Assembly: GCA_964547795.1 (NCBI GenBank)
Contig: CAZJPD010000008.1
Coordinates: 1-31,872, forward strand
Direction: 5' to 3'
DNA from: CAZJPD01 sp964547795
Lineage (GTDB): Bacteria; Pseudomonadota; Alphaproteobacteria; Rickettsiales; Midichloriaceae
Length of the DNA stretch: 31,872 nt
Numbering within the stretch: position 1 is the stretch's first letter; each line of letters starts with the position of its first letter. The translations under genes and the position numbers were made by a program. Below are positions 24,183 through 31,872 of this stretch, in pieces. Under the pieces are notes generated by a model, which made no database searches, had not been told where the DNA came from, and was given only the letters and a program-made list of their open reading frames with translations.

Positions 24183-24499
24183 GTTGATATTTATTTAACA
24201 ATTGCTTTTTAATCTCCTTCGCAATATCTAGCTTATTACTCTTTACAATTTCTTTTGCATATTCCTGTACCAGAAATGAGCTTAAAGTTTTTTCTGCAAA
24301 ACCCCCCTCCTGTTAGTGGGTCTGGGTCTCTATTTTCAAAAATTGGCTCTAGCATATTTGAAAGTACAATACTTTCATATTTTTGTAGTGCTTGCTTAAA
24401 TTTGCTAATTTGTACACCCTTTGATTTAATGGAATGGTTTGGCTTTTTTGACGTATCACCCTTGTTAGGCAAACTATGTGTTTGGATATTGCTATTCAT
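24169..24499 (-). pseudogene. flgJ: Rod-binding protein FlgJ (N-terminal type), frameshifted
   Basis: This short FlgJ form lacks the muramidase domain and caps the growing rod. The first part 'ISKFKQALQKYESIVLSNML' followed by 'EPIFENRDPDPLTGGGF' is the rod-binding domain. After the G6 run at 24302-24307 the natural frame is lost by one extra base. In the shifted frame the expected continuation is clear: 'AEKTLSSFLVQEYAKEIVKS' and 'NKLDIAKEIKKQLLNKYQHG', ending at TAA 24169-24171. Without correction the product ends at 24236 with an unrelated tail. The run of six G is a likely slippage site; sequence error is possible here but less so given the neighbours. Confidence 0.8.
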
Positions 24500-24519
24500 T
24501 ATTTTACCTCTATTACTAC

Positions 24520-25595
24520 TTACAATGCTCCTGCTTGTTGTATAGATTTTAATATGGTAATTAAATCTTGTGGTTTAACACCTAGTGAGTTTAACCCATG
24601 AACTAAATCCGTAAGGTTTGCAGTAGGCTCAAGAATTTTAAGTGCTGTACCAGAAGGTTGTATCTTAGTGTTATCTTTAGAAAAGAATTCCCCTTTTATT
24701 CCAAATTCCTCGAGAGGTGTAACTTTTACGACTAGATTTTTTGTGCTATGGCAACCTTGCTAATTTTAACCTCTTTGCCTACCACCACCGTGCCAGTTGC
24801 TTCATCTATTATAATTTTAGCCACAGTATGAGGAACAATAGAGATATTCTCAATATCAGCCAATAATTCTACGACATTATTTTGGTATTGATCTGGTATT
24901 TTTAATAGTACAGTTCCTGGGTCTTGAGCTTTTGCTATAGAGTCTCCTATATACGAATTAATAGCATTTGCAATAGACCTAGCGGTTGTAAAATCAGGGT
25001 TTTTTAAAGCAATATTAATATTGGATAGAGAGTTAAGTTTGAATGGAATCTCTTTTTCAATTAAAGCTCCATTGATAATATACCCTGAAGTTAAAATAGG
25101 CTTGAAGTTATCTTGCCTGGTATCTGACAACCTTCCTATACCAACCTGTCCCTGTGCAACAGCATATATTTTCCCATCCACTCCCATCAGCGGAGTTGCA
25201 AGTAATGTCCCACCTTTTAAACTTTTAGCATCTCCAAGAGTGCTTAAATTCACAGAAATTCTACTTCCTGATCTCGAGAAACCAGGTAAAGTAGTTGTTA
25301 CTATTACGGCAGCGATATTTTTTGTTTTTATATTTTCTCCTCTGGTGTTTATCCCTAGTTTCTCCAACAGGTCTACCAAACCTTTTTGGGTAAAGGAGGA
25401 ATTTTGTAAGTTATCTCCTGTACCATCTAGTCCACTTACTAACCCGTATCCCACTAACACATTATCCCTAACTCCTTCAAAATCCACTATGTTTTTAATT
25501 TTCGAATCAGCAGTAGAATTGAGAGAAGAGAATAGAAAAATCCAAAAAAGATTTAGTACAATACCGAAAAATTTTTCTTTACTAACAACATCCAA
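24520..25595 (-). pseudogene. flgI: Flagellar P-ring protein FlgI, frameshifted near the C-terminus
   Basis: FlgI forms the periplasmic P ring. The first 287 residues are sound, with a signal peptide (hydrophobic 'FFGIVLNLFWIFLFSSL'), 'LVGYGLVSGLDGTGDNLQNS', 'NIAAVIVTTTLPGFSRSGSR' and 'LKGGTLLATPLMGVDG'. At an A6 run (24737-24742 on the plus strand as T6) one base is missing. After the shift the C-terminus continues correctly with 'NLVVKVTPLEEFGIKGEFFS' and 'LVHGLNSLGVKPQDLITILK', ending at TAA 24520-24522. Uncorrected, about 70 residues are lost. The start codon is TTG with no clear Shine-Dalgarno; no ATG is available in frame. Confidence 0.82.
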
Positions 25596-25676
25596 ATGAA
25601 CTACACACGCTACCCCTAGAGTTAAGCACTATTAGAAACAACTAGCAAGAGAAATAAATATTACCCTTGTGTTATA

Positions 25677-25828
25677 GTATATCACATAAAAGTTTAGACA
25701 TATTTATCAATACATTCTCGTCATTGCGAGCTTGTGCAACAGGCACAAGCGTGGCAATCTCTGGATCACCACAGTCGCTATCGCTCCTTCGTGATGACGA
25801 GAAATAAAGACCGCCATCTCGTGATGAC
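25677..25828 (+). repeat. Dispersed hairpin repeat, copy D
   Basis: The leader tatatcacataaaagtttagac and body tctcgtcattgcgagcttgtgc...gtggcaatctctggatcacc are clearly the same family. The end is duplicated: gtgatgacg at 25791-25799 and again gtgatgac at 25821-25828. It sits between the flgI start and the ssrA promoter, with no other feature in 25596-25900. Confidence 0.8.
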
Positions 25829-25908
25829 TGGTGAAATAAATTTGTTCACAACGACATGTGTCTAACACCTTAGTGCAATATAACTATAATTTTCTTCGAA
25901 ATAGTATA

Positions 25909-25937
25909 TTTACCTAGTGTTCAAAAACTGGTATAAT
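25909..25937 (+). promoter_or_regulatory. Predicted sigma70 promoter for ssrA
   Basis: A -35 element TTTACC (25909-25914), a 17-base spacer and a perfect -10 element TATAAT (25932-25937) lie just upstream of the tmRNA acceptor piece. The likely start of transcription is near 25944. Confidence 0.6.
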
Positions 25938-25944
25938 TAAAATG

Positions 25945-26214
25945 CTTTGTTGCTATGGCAATAAACTCTACTTGTAATAGATGTTTTGGACTCGGGGGCA
26001 GTACCCGACGTCTCCACCAGGCTTATGGGGACGAAATTAGTATCGACAGTCATTCAAAAGAGTAGTTTTGCCCAGGGTGATTCCTGTAAAAGATCACTAT
26101 TATAATTGCAAACAAAAAGTTTGCCGCTAACGATAACCAAGTACTAGCACTAGCTGCTTAAGCTTAGTTGTTGATTTAGCACGGTTTGGGGTTTCCGAGT
26201 AACAGAAAACCCCG
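25945..26214 (+). ncRNA. ssrA: Circularly permuted transfer-messenger RNA (two-piece tmRNA)
   Basis: tmRNA rescues stalled ribosomes and tags the nascent chain for proteolysis. Here, as known for alphaproteobacteria, the order is permuted. The acceptor piece comes first and ends gtctccacca (CCA at 26017-26019). After a 7-base spacer the coding piece begins ggggacg (26027), which pairs with the acceptor end. The tag frame is GCA 26108 to TAA 26159-26161 and reads ANKKFAANDNQVLALAA, ending in the ALAA degron. The ends of the RNA are approximate. The acceptor 5' end is the least certain boundary. Confidence 0.93.
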
Positions 26215-26220
26215 TTTTTT
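26188..26220 (+). terminator. Intrinsic terminator-like hairpin at the 3' end of ssrA
   Basis: Arms ggggttt (26188-26194) and aaacccc (26207-26213) form a 7-base-pair stem with a 12-base loop, followed by g and six T (26215-26220). This fits Rho-independent termination of ssrA before the HIT gene; part of it may also be the last tmRNA helix. Confidence 0.7.
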
Positions 26221-26239
26221 AACGAAATTAAATTCAAAA

Positions 26240-26614
26240 ATGTACGATAGGGGTAATGTTTTTGCTAAAATATTAAACAAAAAACTTCCTTGTGACTCTG
26301 TTTACGAAGATAGTAATATATTAATCTTTCATGACATAAATCCTGCTGCTCCCATTCATTTAATTGCCATCCCTAAAGGAGAATTTGTCTCATTTGATGA
26401 TTTTTCTCAAAAGGCTACTATAGAACAAATAAAATCGTTTTTCTCATCTATACAAAAGGTCGCTAAACAGCTGGGTCTTGCAAATACTGGCTATAGGTTA
26501 ATCACCAATCATGGAAAAGATGCCATGCAAACAGTTGGACATTTTCACGTTCACATTCTTGCAGGAAAACCACTGGGAGCATTAGTAGCAGGTGATCAGT
26601 ATCACAACAAATGA
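26240..26614 (+). CDS. HIT family nucleotide-binding protein (HinT-like)
   Basis: HIT proteins hydrolyse AMP-lysine, AMP-NH2 and related phosphoramidates. The 124-residue protein carries the histidine triad HFHVHI (H101, H103, H105) near the C-terminus after 'TNHGKDAMQTVG'. The N-terminal 'NVFAKILNKKLPCDSVYED' and 'FHDINPAAPIHLIAIPK' are typical of HinT. An in-frame ATG at 26186 lies inside the ssrA terminator, so 26240 is the proper start. Its stop overlaps the next start (atga at 26611-26614), coupling it to the acyltransferase gene. Confidence 0.93.
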   Translation: MYDRGNVFAKILNKKLPCDSVYEDSNILIFHDINPAAPIHLIAIPKGEFVSFDDFSQKATIEQIKSFFSSIQKVAKQLGLANTGYRLITNHGKDAMQTVGHFHVHILAGKPLGALVAGDQYHNK

Positions 26615-27468
26615 GAGTCCTAATATTAAAACAAATAAAATACCTTTTAGAGGCTTTTCTTATTTATTCTTTTTACTTTTTCTTTAAAGCCTTTCAAATA
26701 GAGACTTCCTCAGTGATAGGTGGGAAATTACTAAAATTTTGCAGTTGTGTTCTAAAAGAAAATAAGATTATGGAAAAAAATTTAAAAAATTGTTTTCCTA
26801 ACACTACATATAGCTACAGAAAAAAAATCATTCTCTCTACTTGGGAACATTTTGGTTCAGTAATTGGAGAACTTTCACATTGGCATAACATGGGCAAAAG
26901 GGAATTTTTTGACAGAATTAAAATTATAAATCCCCATAACATGCCACGTTCAAGAGCACTTATTATTTCCGGACATATTGGCAATTGGGAACTGATAAGC
27001 AAAATCGCAAGAGAATATAGTATTAATTTAACATTAGTTTATAGACCTTCGAACAATCCCTATACTGATAATTTGATAAATAAACTTCGCAATTCATACA
27101 ATATCCCGCTCATACCAAAAGGAGCAAAAGGAGTTAAAAAGATACTGCAAGAACTAAAAAATGGCAGAGTTGTGGGCATGATGATCGATCAAAAAATGGA
27201 TGAAGGCATCAGCGTTCCTTTTTTCAAAAAAGACGCTATGACGACAACTCTTCCAGCAACTTTAGCCTTGAAATACAAAGTACCTATTATCATGAGCAGA
27301 ATAATAAAAACTGGCAATGCTAAATACACTGCAGAATTTTGTGAGCATTTAAAAATTACATCTACTGATACAAAGTTTAGTATAATGAAAAAAATAAATA
27401 GTATATTAGAAAAGTGGATTATAGAAACACCAGAACAATGGTTTTGGTTTCATAATAGGTGGAAATAG
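26611..27468 (+). CDS. Lipid A late acyltransferase (LpxL/HtrB family)
   Basis: This inner-membrane enzyme adds a secondary acyl chain to Kdo-lipid A. It has 285 residues and a hydrophobic N-terminal anchor (about residues 8-28). The catalytic HX4E is H122 to E127 in 'SGHIGNWE'. The conserved 'VYRPSNNPYTDNLINKLR', 'GMMIDQKMDEGISVPFF' and C-terminal 'PEQWFWFHNRWK' are diagnostic. LpxL versus LpxM cannot be separated by eye. With lptA/lptB it indicates a functional LPS pathway. An A8 tract near its start (26820-26827) stays in frame. Confidence 0.9.
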   Translation: MRVLILKQIKYLLEAFLIYSFYFFFKAFQIETSSVIGGKLLKFCSCVLKENKIMEKNLKNCFPNTTYSYRKKIILSTWEHFGSVIGELSHWHNMGKREFFDRIKIINPHNMPRSRALIISGHIGNWELISKIAREYSINLTLVYRPSNNPYTDNLINKLRNSYNIPLIPKGAKGVKKILQELKNGRVVGMMIDQKMDEGISVPFFKKDAMTTTLPATLALKYKVPIIMSRIIKTGNAKYTAEFCEHLKITSTDTKFSIMKKINSILEKWIIETPEQWFWFHNRWK

Positions 27469-27595
27469 GAAAATAATAGGTGTAAGGTCTGTGTGATATG
27501 GTATATAATTTGCGGTGATTTAATACAATATCGATATCTATGCCTTAATGAATTATGTTATAAATATCATTCTACAACAAGAATACTTGAGATAA

Positions 27596-28390
27596 ATGAG
27601 AGAGAATAATGGCATAGTCATTCATAAGGAAGAGGATTTTCAGAGTATGAGAAAAGCCGGGAAATTAGCAGCTTCCATATTGGATTATATCACAAACTAT
27701 GTAAATCCTGGAATAACGACTGATGAACTTAATACCCTATGCCATAACAAAATAATTGAAAATGATGCAATACCTGCTCCACTTAATTATAGAGGGTTTC
27801 CGAAATCAATTTGTACTTCTGTAAATCACGTTGTTTGCCATGGTATTCCAGGAGAGAAAAAATTGAATGAAGGGGACATAATGAATATTGACATTACTGT
27901 AATCCTTAACGGGTGGCATGGTGATACGAGTAAAATGTACCTTGTTGGTGAGAAGATTCCAATAAAAGCAAGAAGACTTGTAGATATAACATATAAAGCA
28001 ATGATGCAAGGTATTGAAAGTATAAAGCAAGGCATACCGCTTTATGAAATTGGAAAAAATATTCAGGAGTATGTTGAAGGATTTGAATATTCAGCTGTAA
28101 GAGAGTATTGTGGACATGGAATTGGTGAAAAATTCCACACTACTCCCAGTGTCTTACATTATTATGATAAAAGAAATGATTTGATTTTACAAAAAGGAAT
28201 GTTTTTTACTGTTGAACCAATGATTAATGCTGGTGTATGGCAGACTAAATTATTAAGTGATGGGTGGACTGTAATCACTAAAGATAATTCACTTTCTGCT
28301 CAATTTGAGCATACAATTGGAGTTACTGACGACGGATGTGAAATTTTTACAAAATCTCCCAAGAACTACAACTACCCACCGTATATTTGA
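27596..28390 (+). CDS. map: Methionine aminopeptidase, type I
   Basis: This enzyme removes the N-terminal methionine from nascent proteins. It has 264 residues. Metal ligands fall in the usual places: the aspartates in 'NIDITVILNGWHGDTSKMY', the histidine in 'EYCGHGIGEKFHTTPSVLHY', the first glutamate in 'FTVEPMIN' and the last in 'AQFEHTIGV'. The start at 27596 is followed by a normal N-terminal helix. The 127 bases upstream contain a possible tataat-like -10 (near 27500) but no clear -35. Confidence 0.95.
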   Translation: MRENNGIVIHKEEDFQSMRKAGKLAASILDYITNYVNPGITTDELNTLCHNKIIENDAIPAPLNYRGFPKSICTSVNHVVCHGIPGEKKLNEGDIMNIDITVILNGWHGDTSKMYLVGEKIPIKARRLVDITYKAMMQGIESIKQGIPLYEIGKNIQEYVEGFEYSAVREYCGHGIGEKFHTTPSVLHYYDKRNDLILQKGMFFTVEPMINAGVWQTKLLSDGWTVITKDNSLSAQFEHTIGVTDDGCEIFTKSPKNYNYPPYI

Positions 28391-28399
28391 TATTACCTT

Positions 28400-29446
28400 A
28401 TGAATATAAACTTAAATCAATTAGACAATTACCTGTCAAAAAATAATATTGCCTCAGATTTTTTGCTTGTTGGAGATGATTTTGGGCAAATTGTATATGT
28501 TACTGATAACGTATTGAAGAAATATTTTGGCGACGATCAATTTTATATTGACACATTCTATTACTCTAATTTGCAAAAAGACAGCTCATTATTACAAAAT
28601 GCTTTACAAGCACTTCAGTTGTTTACAGAAAAAAAGGCAATAATAATCAAAGAGGTGGGAGAAAATATAAAAAAAGTGATCTTGGATATTATCGAAAATA
28701 AAAATGACNNNNNNNNNNCATTACTGATTTTGCAGGGAGGAAATTTGAGAAAATCTTCAAAGACATATAAAGAATTGGAATCCATGAAGAAATTATGTCT
28801 TGTGAAGTGCTATAAATTAGATATGAATTCTACAGCTATTTTTATTGATAAATTTTTACAAAGTTATAGTGTTAAATATAAAAGAGAATTACCTGATGTT
28901 ATTACCTGTTCCTTGCCAGATAATGTTTTATTAATTAAAAATGAGTTGGAAAAGGTAGTCCAATATTTGGGGCAGGAAGAACTAACAATAGAGGTAGTTG
29001 AAAAGGTAATTTCGGGAACAAAAGATTTTTCATACATCGATCTATGTACAGCAATAGCATTTAAGGACAAAGATAAAATGTTGGAACAGCTCAAAAGAAT
29101 TAACAGTGAAGGAGTGAGTTTCATCAATATCATAAGAATGTTACAAAACTATTTTGCCAGAGTATTGCATATAAAGAAGGAGGAGAAATTAAAAGGAGAT
29201 AAAGCGTATAACATTATTAATGACTTAAAACCGCCAGTGTTCTTTAAGGAAAAAACTGCTTTATTAGAAATCTGTAATAAGTTTAATTACGATGGGGTAG
29301 TTGATTTAATGTATGAACTAATAAAACTTGAAATAGATTGTAAAGTTATAACTTTTAACCCAAACACGTTATTGCATAATTACCTTATCCAGAAAGAACT
29401 TTGTCATACAGATAAAAAAGATAAGCTATACAGCCGATCAGCATAA
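28400..29446 (+). CDS. holA: DNA polymerase III subunit delta (with assembly gap)
   Basis: The delta subunit is the clamp-loader wrench that opens the beta ring. It has 348 codons, including four unknown. The N-terminal 'SDFLLVGDDFGQIVYVTDNV' domain, the middle 'KCYKLDMNSTAIFIDKFLQS' and the C-terminal 'INIIRMLQNYFARVLHIKK' collar helix match HolA. Ten N bases at 28709-28718 interrupt the sequence, but the frame agrees on both sides, so the gene is probably intact. It lies nine bases after map and converges with recF, 31 bases apart. Confidence 0.85.
   Translation: MNINLNQLDNYLSKNNIASDFLLVGDDFGQIVYVTDNVLKKYFGDDQFYIDTFYYSNLQKDSSLLQNALQALQLFTEKKAIIIKEVGENIKKVILDIIENKNDXXXXLLILQGGNLRKSSKTYKELESMKKLCLVKCYKLDMNSTAIFIDKFLQSYSVKYKRELPDVITCSLPDNVLLIKNELEKVVQYLGQEELTIEVVEKVISGTKDFSYIDLCTAIAFKDKDKMLEQLKRINSEGVSFINIIRMLQNYFARVLHIKKEEKLKGDKAYNIINDLKPPVFFKEKTALLEICNKFNYDGVVDLMYELIKLEIDCKVITFNPNTLLHNYLIQKELCHTDKKDKLYSRSA
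28709..28718. other. Assembly gap of 10 N
   Basis: Ten unknown bases within holA. The true length may differ from 10, since this number is often a placeholder, though the frame is consistent with it. Confidence 0.95.
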
Positions 29447-29477
29447 TAAATTGTCTCTCTTACGTATAGTGATTCTC

Positions 29478-30596
29478 TTATTTGCAGACAAATTTTTTAC
29501 AACCAGCTATCATTTTATCAGCATTCATATCTGTACTGCTTATCCAAATTTGTGAGGGAGTTTTCTTCAACTCTGAGATCAACCTTTCCTTTCTTGCACT
29601 GTCCAAATGTGCAAATATTTCATCTAGCAATAAAATGGGAGATACCTTACTATAGCCATATATAGCATGGGATTGACCAAGCAACAGAGCTATAATCATG
29701 GATTTTTGCTCCCCTGTGGAACATAAGTTTGCATATCTATTTTTTTCTCTGTCAATTACTATAAGCTCACTTTTGTGTGCCCCTATGCTACACCTCTTGG
29801 ATTTAGCATCACAGGCTCTACTTTGTTTTAACTTCTCAGAAACAAGTTCATTCACCTTTGATATTGCTGCCCTTTCTAACATATCCTCTATCTCCCCTTT
29901 AACAGAAAGCAAGGGTTTTGGGTAATTTATACTAAATGTATCCAAACATGAGTTGATAAATTTTATACATTCAAGTCTATTACTTATAATTTGAGTACTC
30001 AATTCTGCTATTTTTATTTCAATTTGTTCTAGCCAATTTTTATCCCACTCGATATCACTTAAAATTTTACTCCTTGATTGTAAAAAATATTCATATTCTG
30101 TTATTTGTTTAGCATGTTTAGGGAAAAAATTAAATGCCATTCTGTCTAAAAATTTTCTTCTAACACTTGGAGATTCTAAAAACAAATTTTCCATTTGAGG
30201 GGTTAGCCAAATTATTCTGAGAACATTCAAGATATCAGCTTTTTTCTTCAACTCTTCCTCGTTTATTTTTATGACTTTTTTGCCATTTGATGATATGATG
30301 TTTCCAAATTTACATCCCAATAATATTTTATAATTGACTCCTTCATTAAAATAGCTGGTACTTACCACCCACTCTGCTAGACTCTTGTCAAAATCAGTTA
30401 TGATATCGGTATTTTTGCAGCTTCTCATACCTTTGCCTGCACTAAATAAAGAAATTGCCTCCAATATGTTGGTTTTGCCACTGCCGTTTTTGCCCAAAAT
30501 AAGCACAAACTTTCTATCACAATCTATGTTTAGTGACTGGTAATTGCGGAAATTATGGAGTGTTAATTGTGATATGTACGAGTGTGTATTATTCAC
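29478..30596 (-). CDS. recF: DNA replication and repair protein RecF
   Basis: RecF is an SMC-like ATPase that helps RecR load RecA at single-strand gaps. It has 372 residues. Walker A GKNGSGKT is at 35-42 after the typical 'LTLHNFRNYQSL'. The ABC-type signature is 'CSTGEQKSMIIALLL' and Walker B is 'PILLLDEIFAHLD'. It follows dnaN with 19 bases between them on the minus strand, the classic dnaN-recF order, so they are probably co-transcribed. recO and recR are not in the window. Confidence 0.95.
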   Translation of the reverse strand: MNNTHSYISQLTLHNFRNYQSLNIDCDRKFVLILGKNGSGKTNILEAISLFSAGKGMRSCKNTDIITDFDKSLAEWVVSTSYFNEGVNYKILLGCKFGNIISSNGKKVIKINEEELKKKADILNVLRIIWLTPQMENLFLESPSVRRKFLDRMAFNFFPKHAKQITEYEYFLQSRSKILSDIEWDKNWLEQIEIKIAELSTQIISNRLECIKFINSCLDTFSINYPKPLLSVKGEIEDMLERAAISKVNELVSEKLKQSRACDAKSKRCSIGAHKSELIVIDREKNRYANLCSTGEQKSMIIALLLGQSHAIYGYSKVSPILLLDEIFAHLDSARKERLISELKKTPSQIWISSTDMNADKMIAGCKKFVCK

Positions 30597-30615
30597 AGTT
30601 ATGAAAAAAGCAATA

Positions 30616-31740
30616 TTATACCTGTAAAGGCATCAAGACAAATTTACAGTTGGAATTGCCACTATCCTCAATCAAAACAGCTGTATTATTTGAATTAACC
30701 TTAAAACAAGCTTTCTCTCCTTTGATCTCCTTTAGAACTTCCAGAACATATATTGCATTAAAAGCAATAGATATTTCATCATTGTCGTAAATTGCAGGAA
30801 TTTCACTTGTACTAGAAGAGTTCATTTTATCACTAACCGATAATGTTACTTTGTTTTTCTGTATTTTTAATTTTACAGCTCTAATTTTTTCTGTAGAGAC
30901 AGTTGTAACTAAATCTATGGCTTTAGCTAACTTTTCAGTAGATATTTTAAGCAATTTAGAGTTGCCGTATGGTATAGCCTTATTATAATCAGGGAATTTT
31001 CCATCGACCAACTTAGAGACGATAGTTGTATTGCCAACCTTAACTGTAATTTTATTTGACGAGACCCCTACATAAACTTGTCCTTGATCATTTTCAAGCA
31101 ACTTAACCAGTTCAAATACTGTTTTTTTAGGAATAATTATATCAGGCAATAAAACGGCATTTTCAGGTAATGTGATTTCGCTGAGAGCCAGTCTGTGTAC
31201 ATCTGTTGCAATACTTCTTAGAACTTTGACACCCTTTTCTTCTGTTACATGTAAAAAAATGCCATTTAAGTAATATCTTATGTCATCTGACGAAATTGCA
31301 TGTTTAGTAGTTGCAATAAGATAATACAAACTATCAGAAGGGAGGTTAAATTCAGAGTCATGTTTTCCTTCTTCGAAATCGGGAAATTCTTCTGCAGAGA
31401 GACAAGGGAGGCTAAACTCACTTGCTCCTGATCTAATCAACATTTTTACAGGCTTATCTGAAGGTTCAAAAATAAGTTGGACTTCTTTATCACCCCCTAT
31501 TTTTCTTACAATATCATAAAACATATGTATCGGGGTTGTAGTAATTAACTCCCCCCCTACACTAGCTGTTATGACCTCTTTGGCAAAAATATCTAGGTCA
31601 GTTGTGTAAAAGGATAGTTGATTTTTCTTTGTACTAATTTTGACATTAGACAATATGCTTTTAGTGTTTCTTTTCTCTACAATTGATTGGATGTGAGTGA
31701 GTGTCTTTAACAACTCAGTATTATTAACTTGTATTTTCAT
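30616..31740 (-). CDS. dnaN: DNA polymerase III subunit beta (sliding clamp)
   Basis: The beta clamp encircles DNA and tethers the polymerase. The 374-residue length is normal, covering three repeated clamp domains. 'MKIQVNNTELLKTLTHIQSI', 'LPCLSAEEFPDF', 'VLRSIATDVHRLAL', 'DGKFPDYNKAIP' and a C-terminal 'KFVLMPLQV' are conserved landmarks; the hydrophobic cleft that binds client proteins is preserved around the C-terminus. The start codon has a weak aagg Shine-Dalgarno. The 132 bases between it and the right edge are AT-rich and contain no gene; dnaA is not seen next to it. Confidence 0.96.
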   Translation of the reverse strand: MKIQVNNTELLKTLTHIQSIVEKRNTKSILSNVKISTKKNQLSFYTTDLDIFAKEVITASVGGELITTTPIHMFYDIVRKIGGDKEVQLIFEPSDKPVKMLIRSGASEFSLPCLSAEEFPDFEEGKHDSEFNLPSDSLYYLIATTKHAISSDDIRYYLNGIFLHVTEEKGVKVLRSIATDVHRLALSEITLPENAVLLPDIIIPKKTVFELVKLLENDQGQVYVGVSSNKITVKVGNTTIVSKLVDGKFPDYNKAIPYGNSKLLKISTEKLAKAIDLVTTVSTEKIRAVKLKIQKNKVTLSVSDKMNSSSTSEIPAIYDNDEISIAFNAIYVLEVLKEIKGEKACFKVNSNNTAVLIEDSGNSNCKFVLMPLQV

Positions 31741-31872
31741 ACCTTATGATTGCTAAATGTCAAAACTAATTGTTTAGATAATAAATTAACTTTATAATTT
31801 TGCAAGTTAAGCATTAGTTGAGAGCCAAACATTTTTTCCTATTTTGCATATATTTGTGTATCTATCCACGAG

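Noticed and set aside
31850..31872. ctatccacg near the right edge as a DnaA box / origin
   Set aside because: Two mismatches to ttatccaca, single copy, and no AT-rich repeats or dnaA gene visible, so no origin can be claimed.
1..31872. CRISPR array, prophage or secretion-system cluster
   Set aside because: No regularly spaced direct repeats, phage structural genes or secretion operons are seen; the four hairpin repeats are dispersed and unspaced.

Overview
The window is AT-rich, densely coded bacterial DNA whose gene families point to an obligately host-associated alphaproteobacterium of the order Rickettsiales. The evidence is the NAD-type glutamate dehydrogenase, the circularly permuted (two-piece) tmRNA, the compact housekeeping genes, the decaying accessory genes and a dispersed hairpin repeat built on gtcattgcgag / ctcgtgatgac. 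LPS genes (lptA, lptB, an LpxL-type acyltransferase) and a flagellar cluster argue against Anaplasmataceae. They would fit a flagellated lineage such as the Midichloriaceae or a relative, but genus and species cannot be settled from this sequence.

Layout. 1-5.4 kb: 3' end of NAD-glutamate dehydrogenase, holC, a convergent mreB-rnj operon, then RNase P RNA followed directly by lptA-lptB. 5.4-7.5 kb: a gene-poor scar holding a dispersed repeat, remnants of a ribbon-helix-helix antitoxin and an IS481-type transposase, and a frameshifted efflux adaptor (membrane fusion protein) pseudogene. 7.5-15.5 kb: intact housekeeping genes thrS, infC (AUA start), hslU, dnaX, ybaB/ebfC and ligA. 15.5-20.3 kb: a large imperfect palindrome, a small decayed ORF, a TraT-type lipoprotein, hslV, a small unknown gene coupled to gltX, an IS110 transposase remnant, a BON-domain lipoprotein and two repeat copies. 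20.3-25.6 kb (minus strand): flagellar cluster flgI-flgJ-(flgN-like)-flgK-flgL-fliW, in which flgI, flgJ and flgK are broken. 25.6-28.4 kb: a fourth repeat copy, permuted ssrA, a HIT protein, an lpxL-type gene and map. 28.4-31.9 kb: holA (with a 10-N gap), then recF and dnaN on the minus strand.

How it fits together. Replication and repair genes are concentrated here: holC, dnaX, holA, dnaN, recF and ligA, so four DNA polymerase III subunits lie in one window. Protein quality control is represented by hslU, hslV and ssrA, and envelope biogenesis by lptA, lptB, the LpxL-type gene and mreB. All of these are open from end to end, several across A8-A9 tracts. In contrast, about 3.4 kb of flgI/flgJ/flgK carries five frameshifts and a nonsense codon. 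This looks like active loss of the flagellum rather than random sequence error. I found no convincing undescribed system; the most informative signals are the decaying flagellar operon, the AUA start of infC, the repeat family with its conserved leader, and transposon debris that now supplies the 3' end of a lipoprotein gene.
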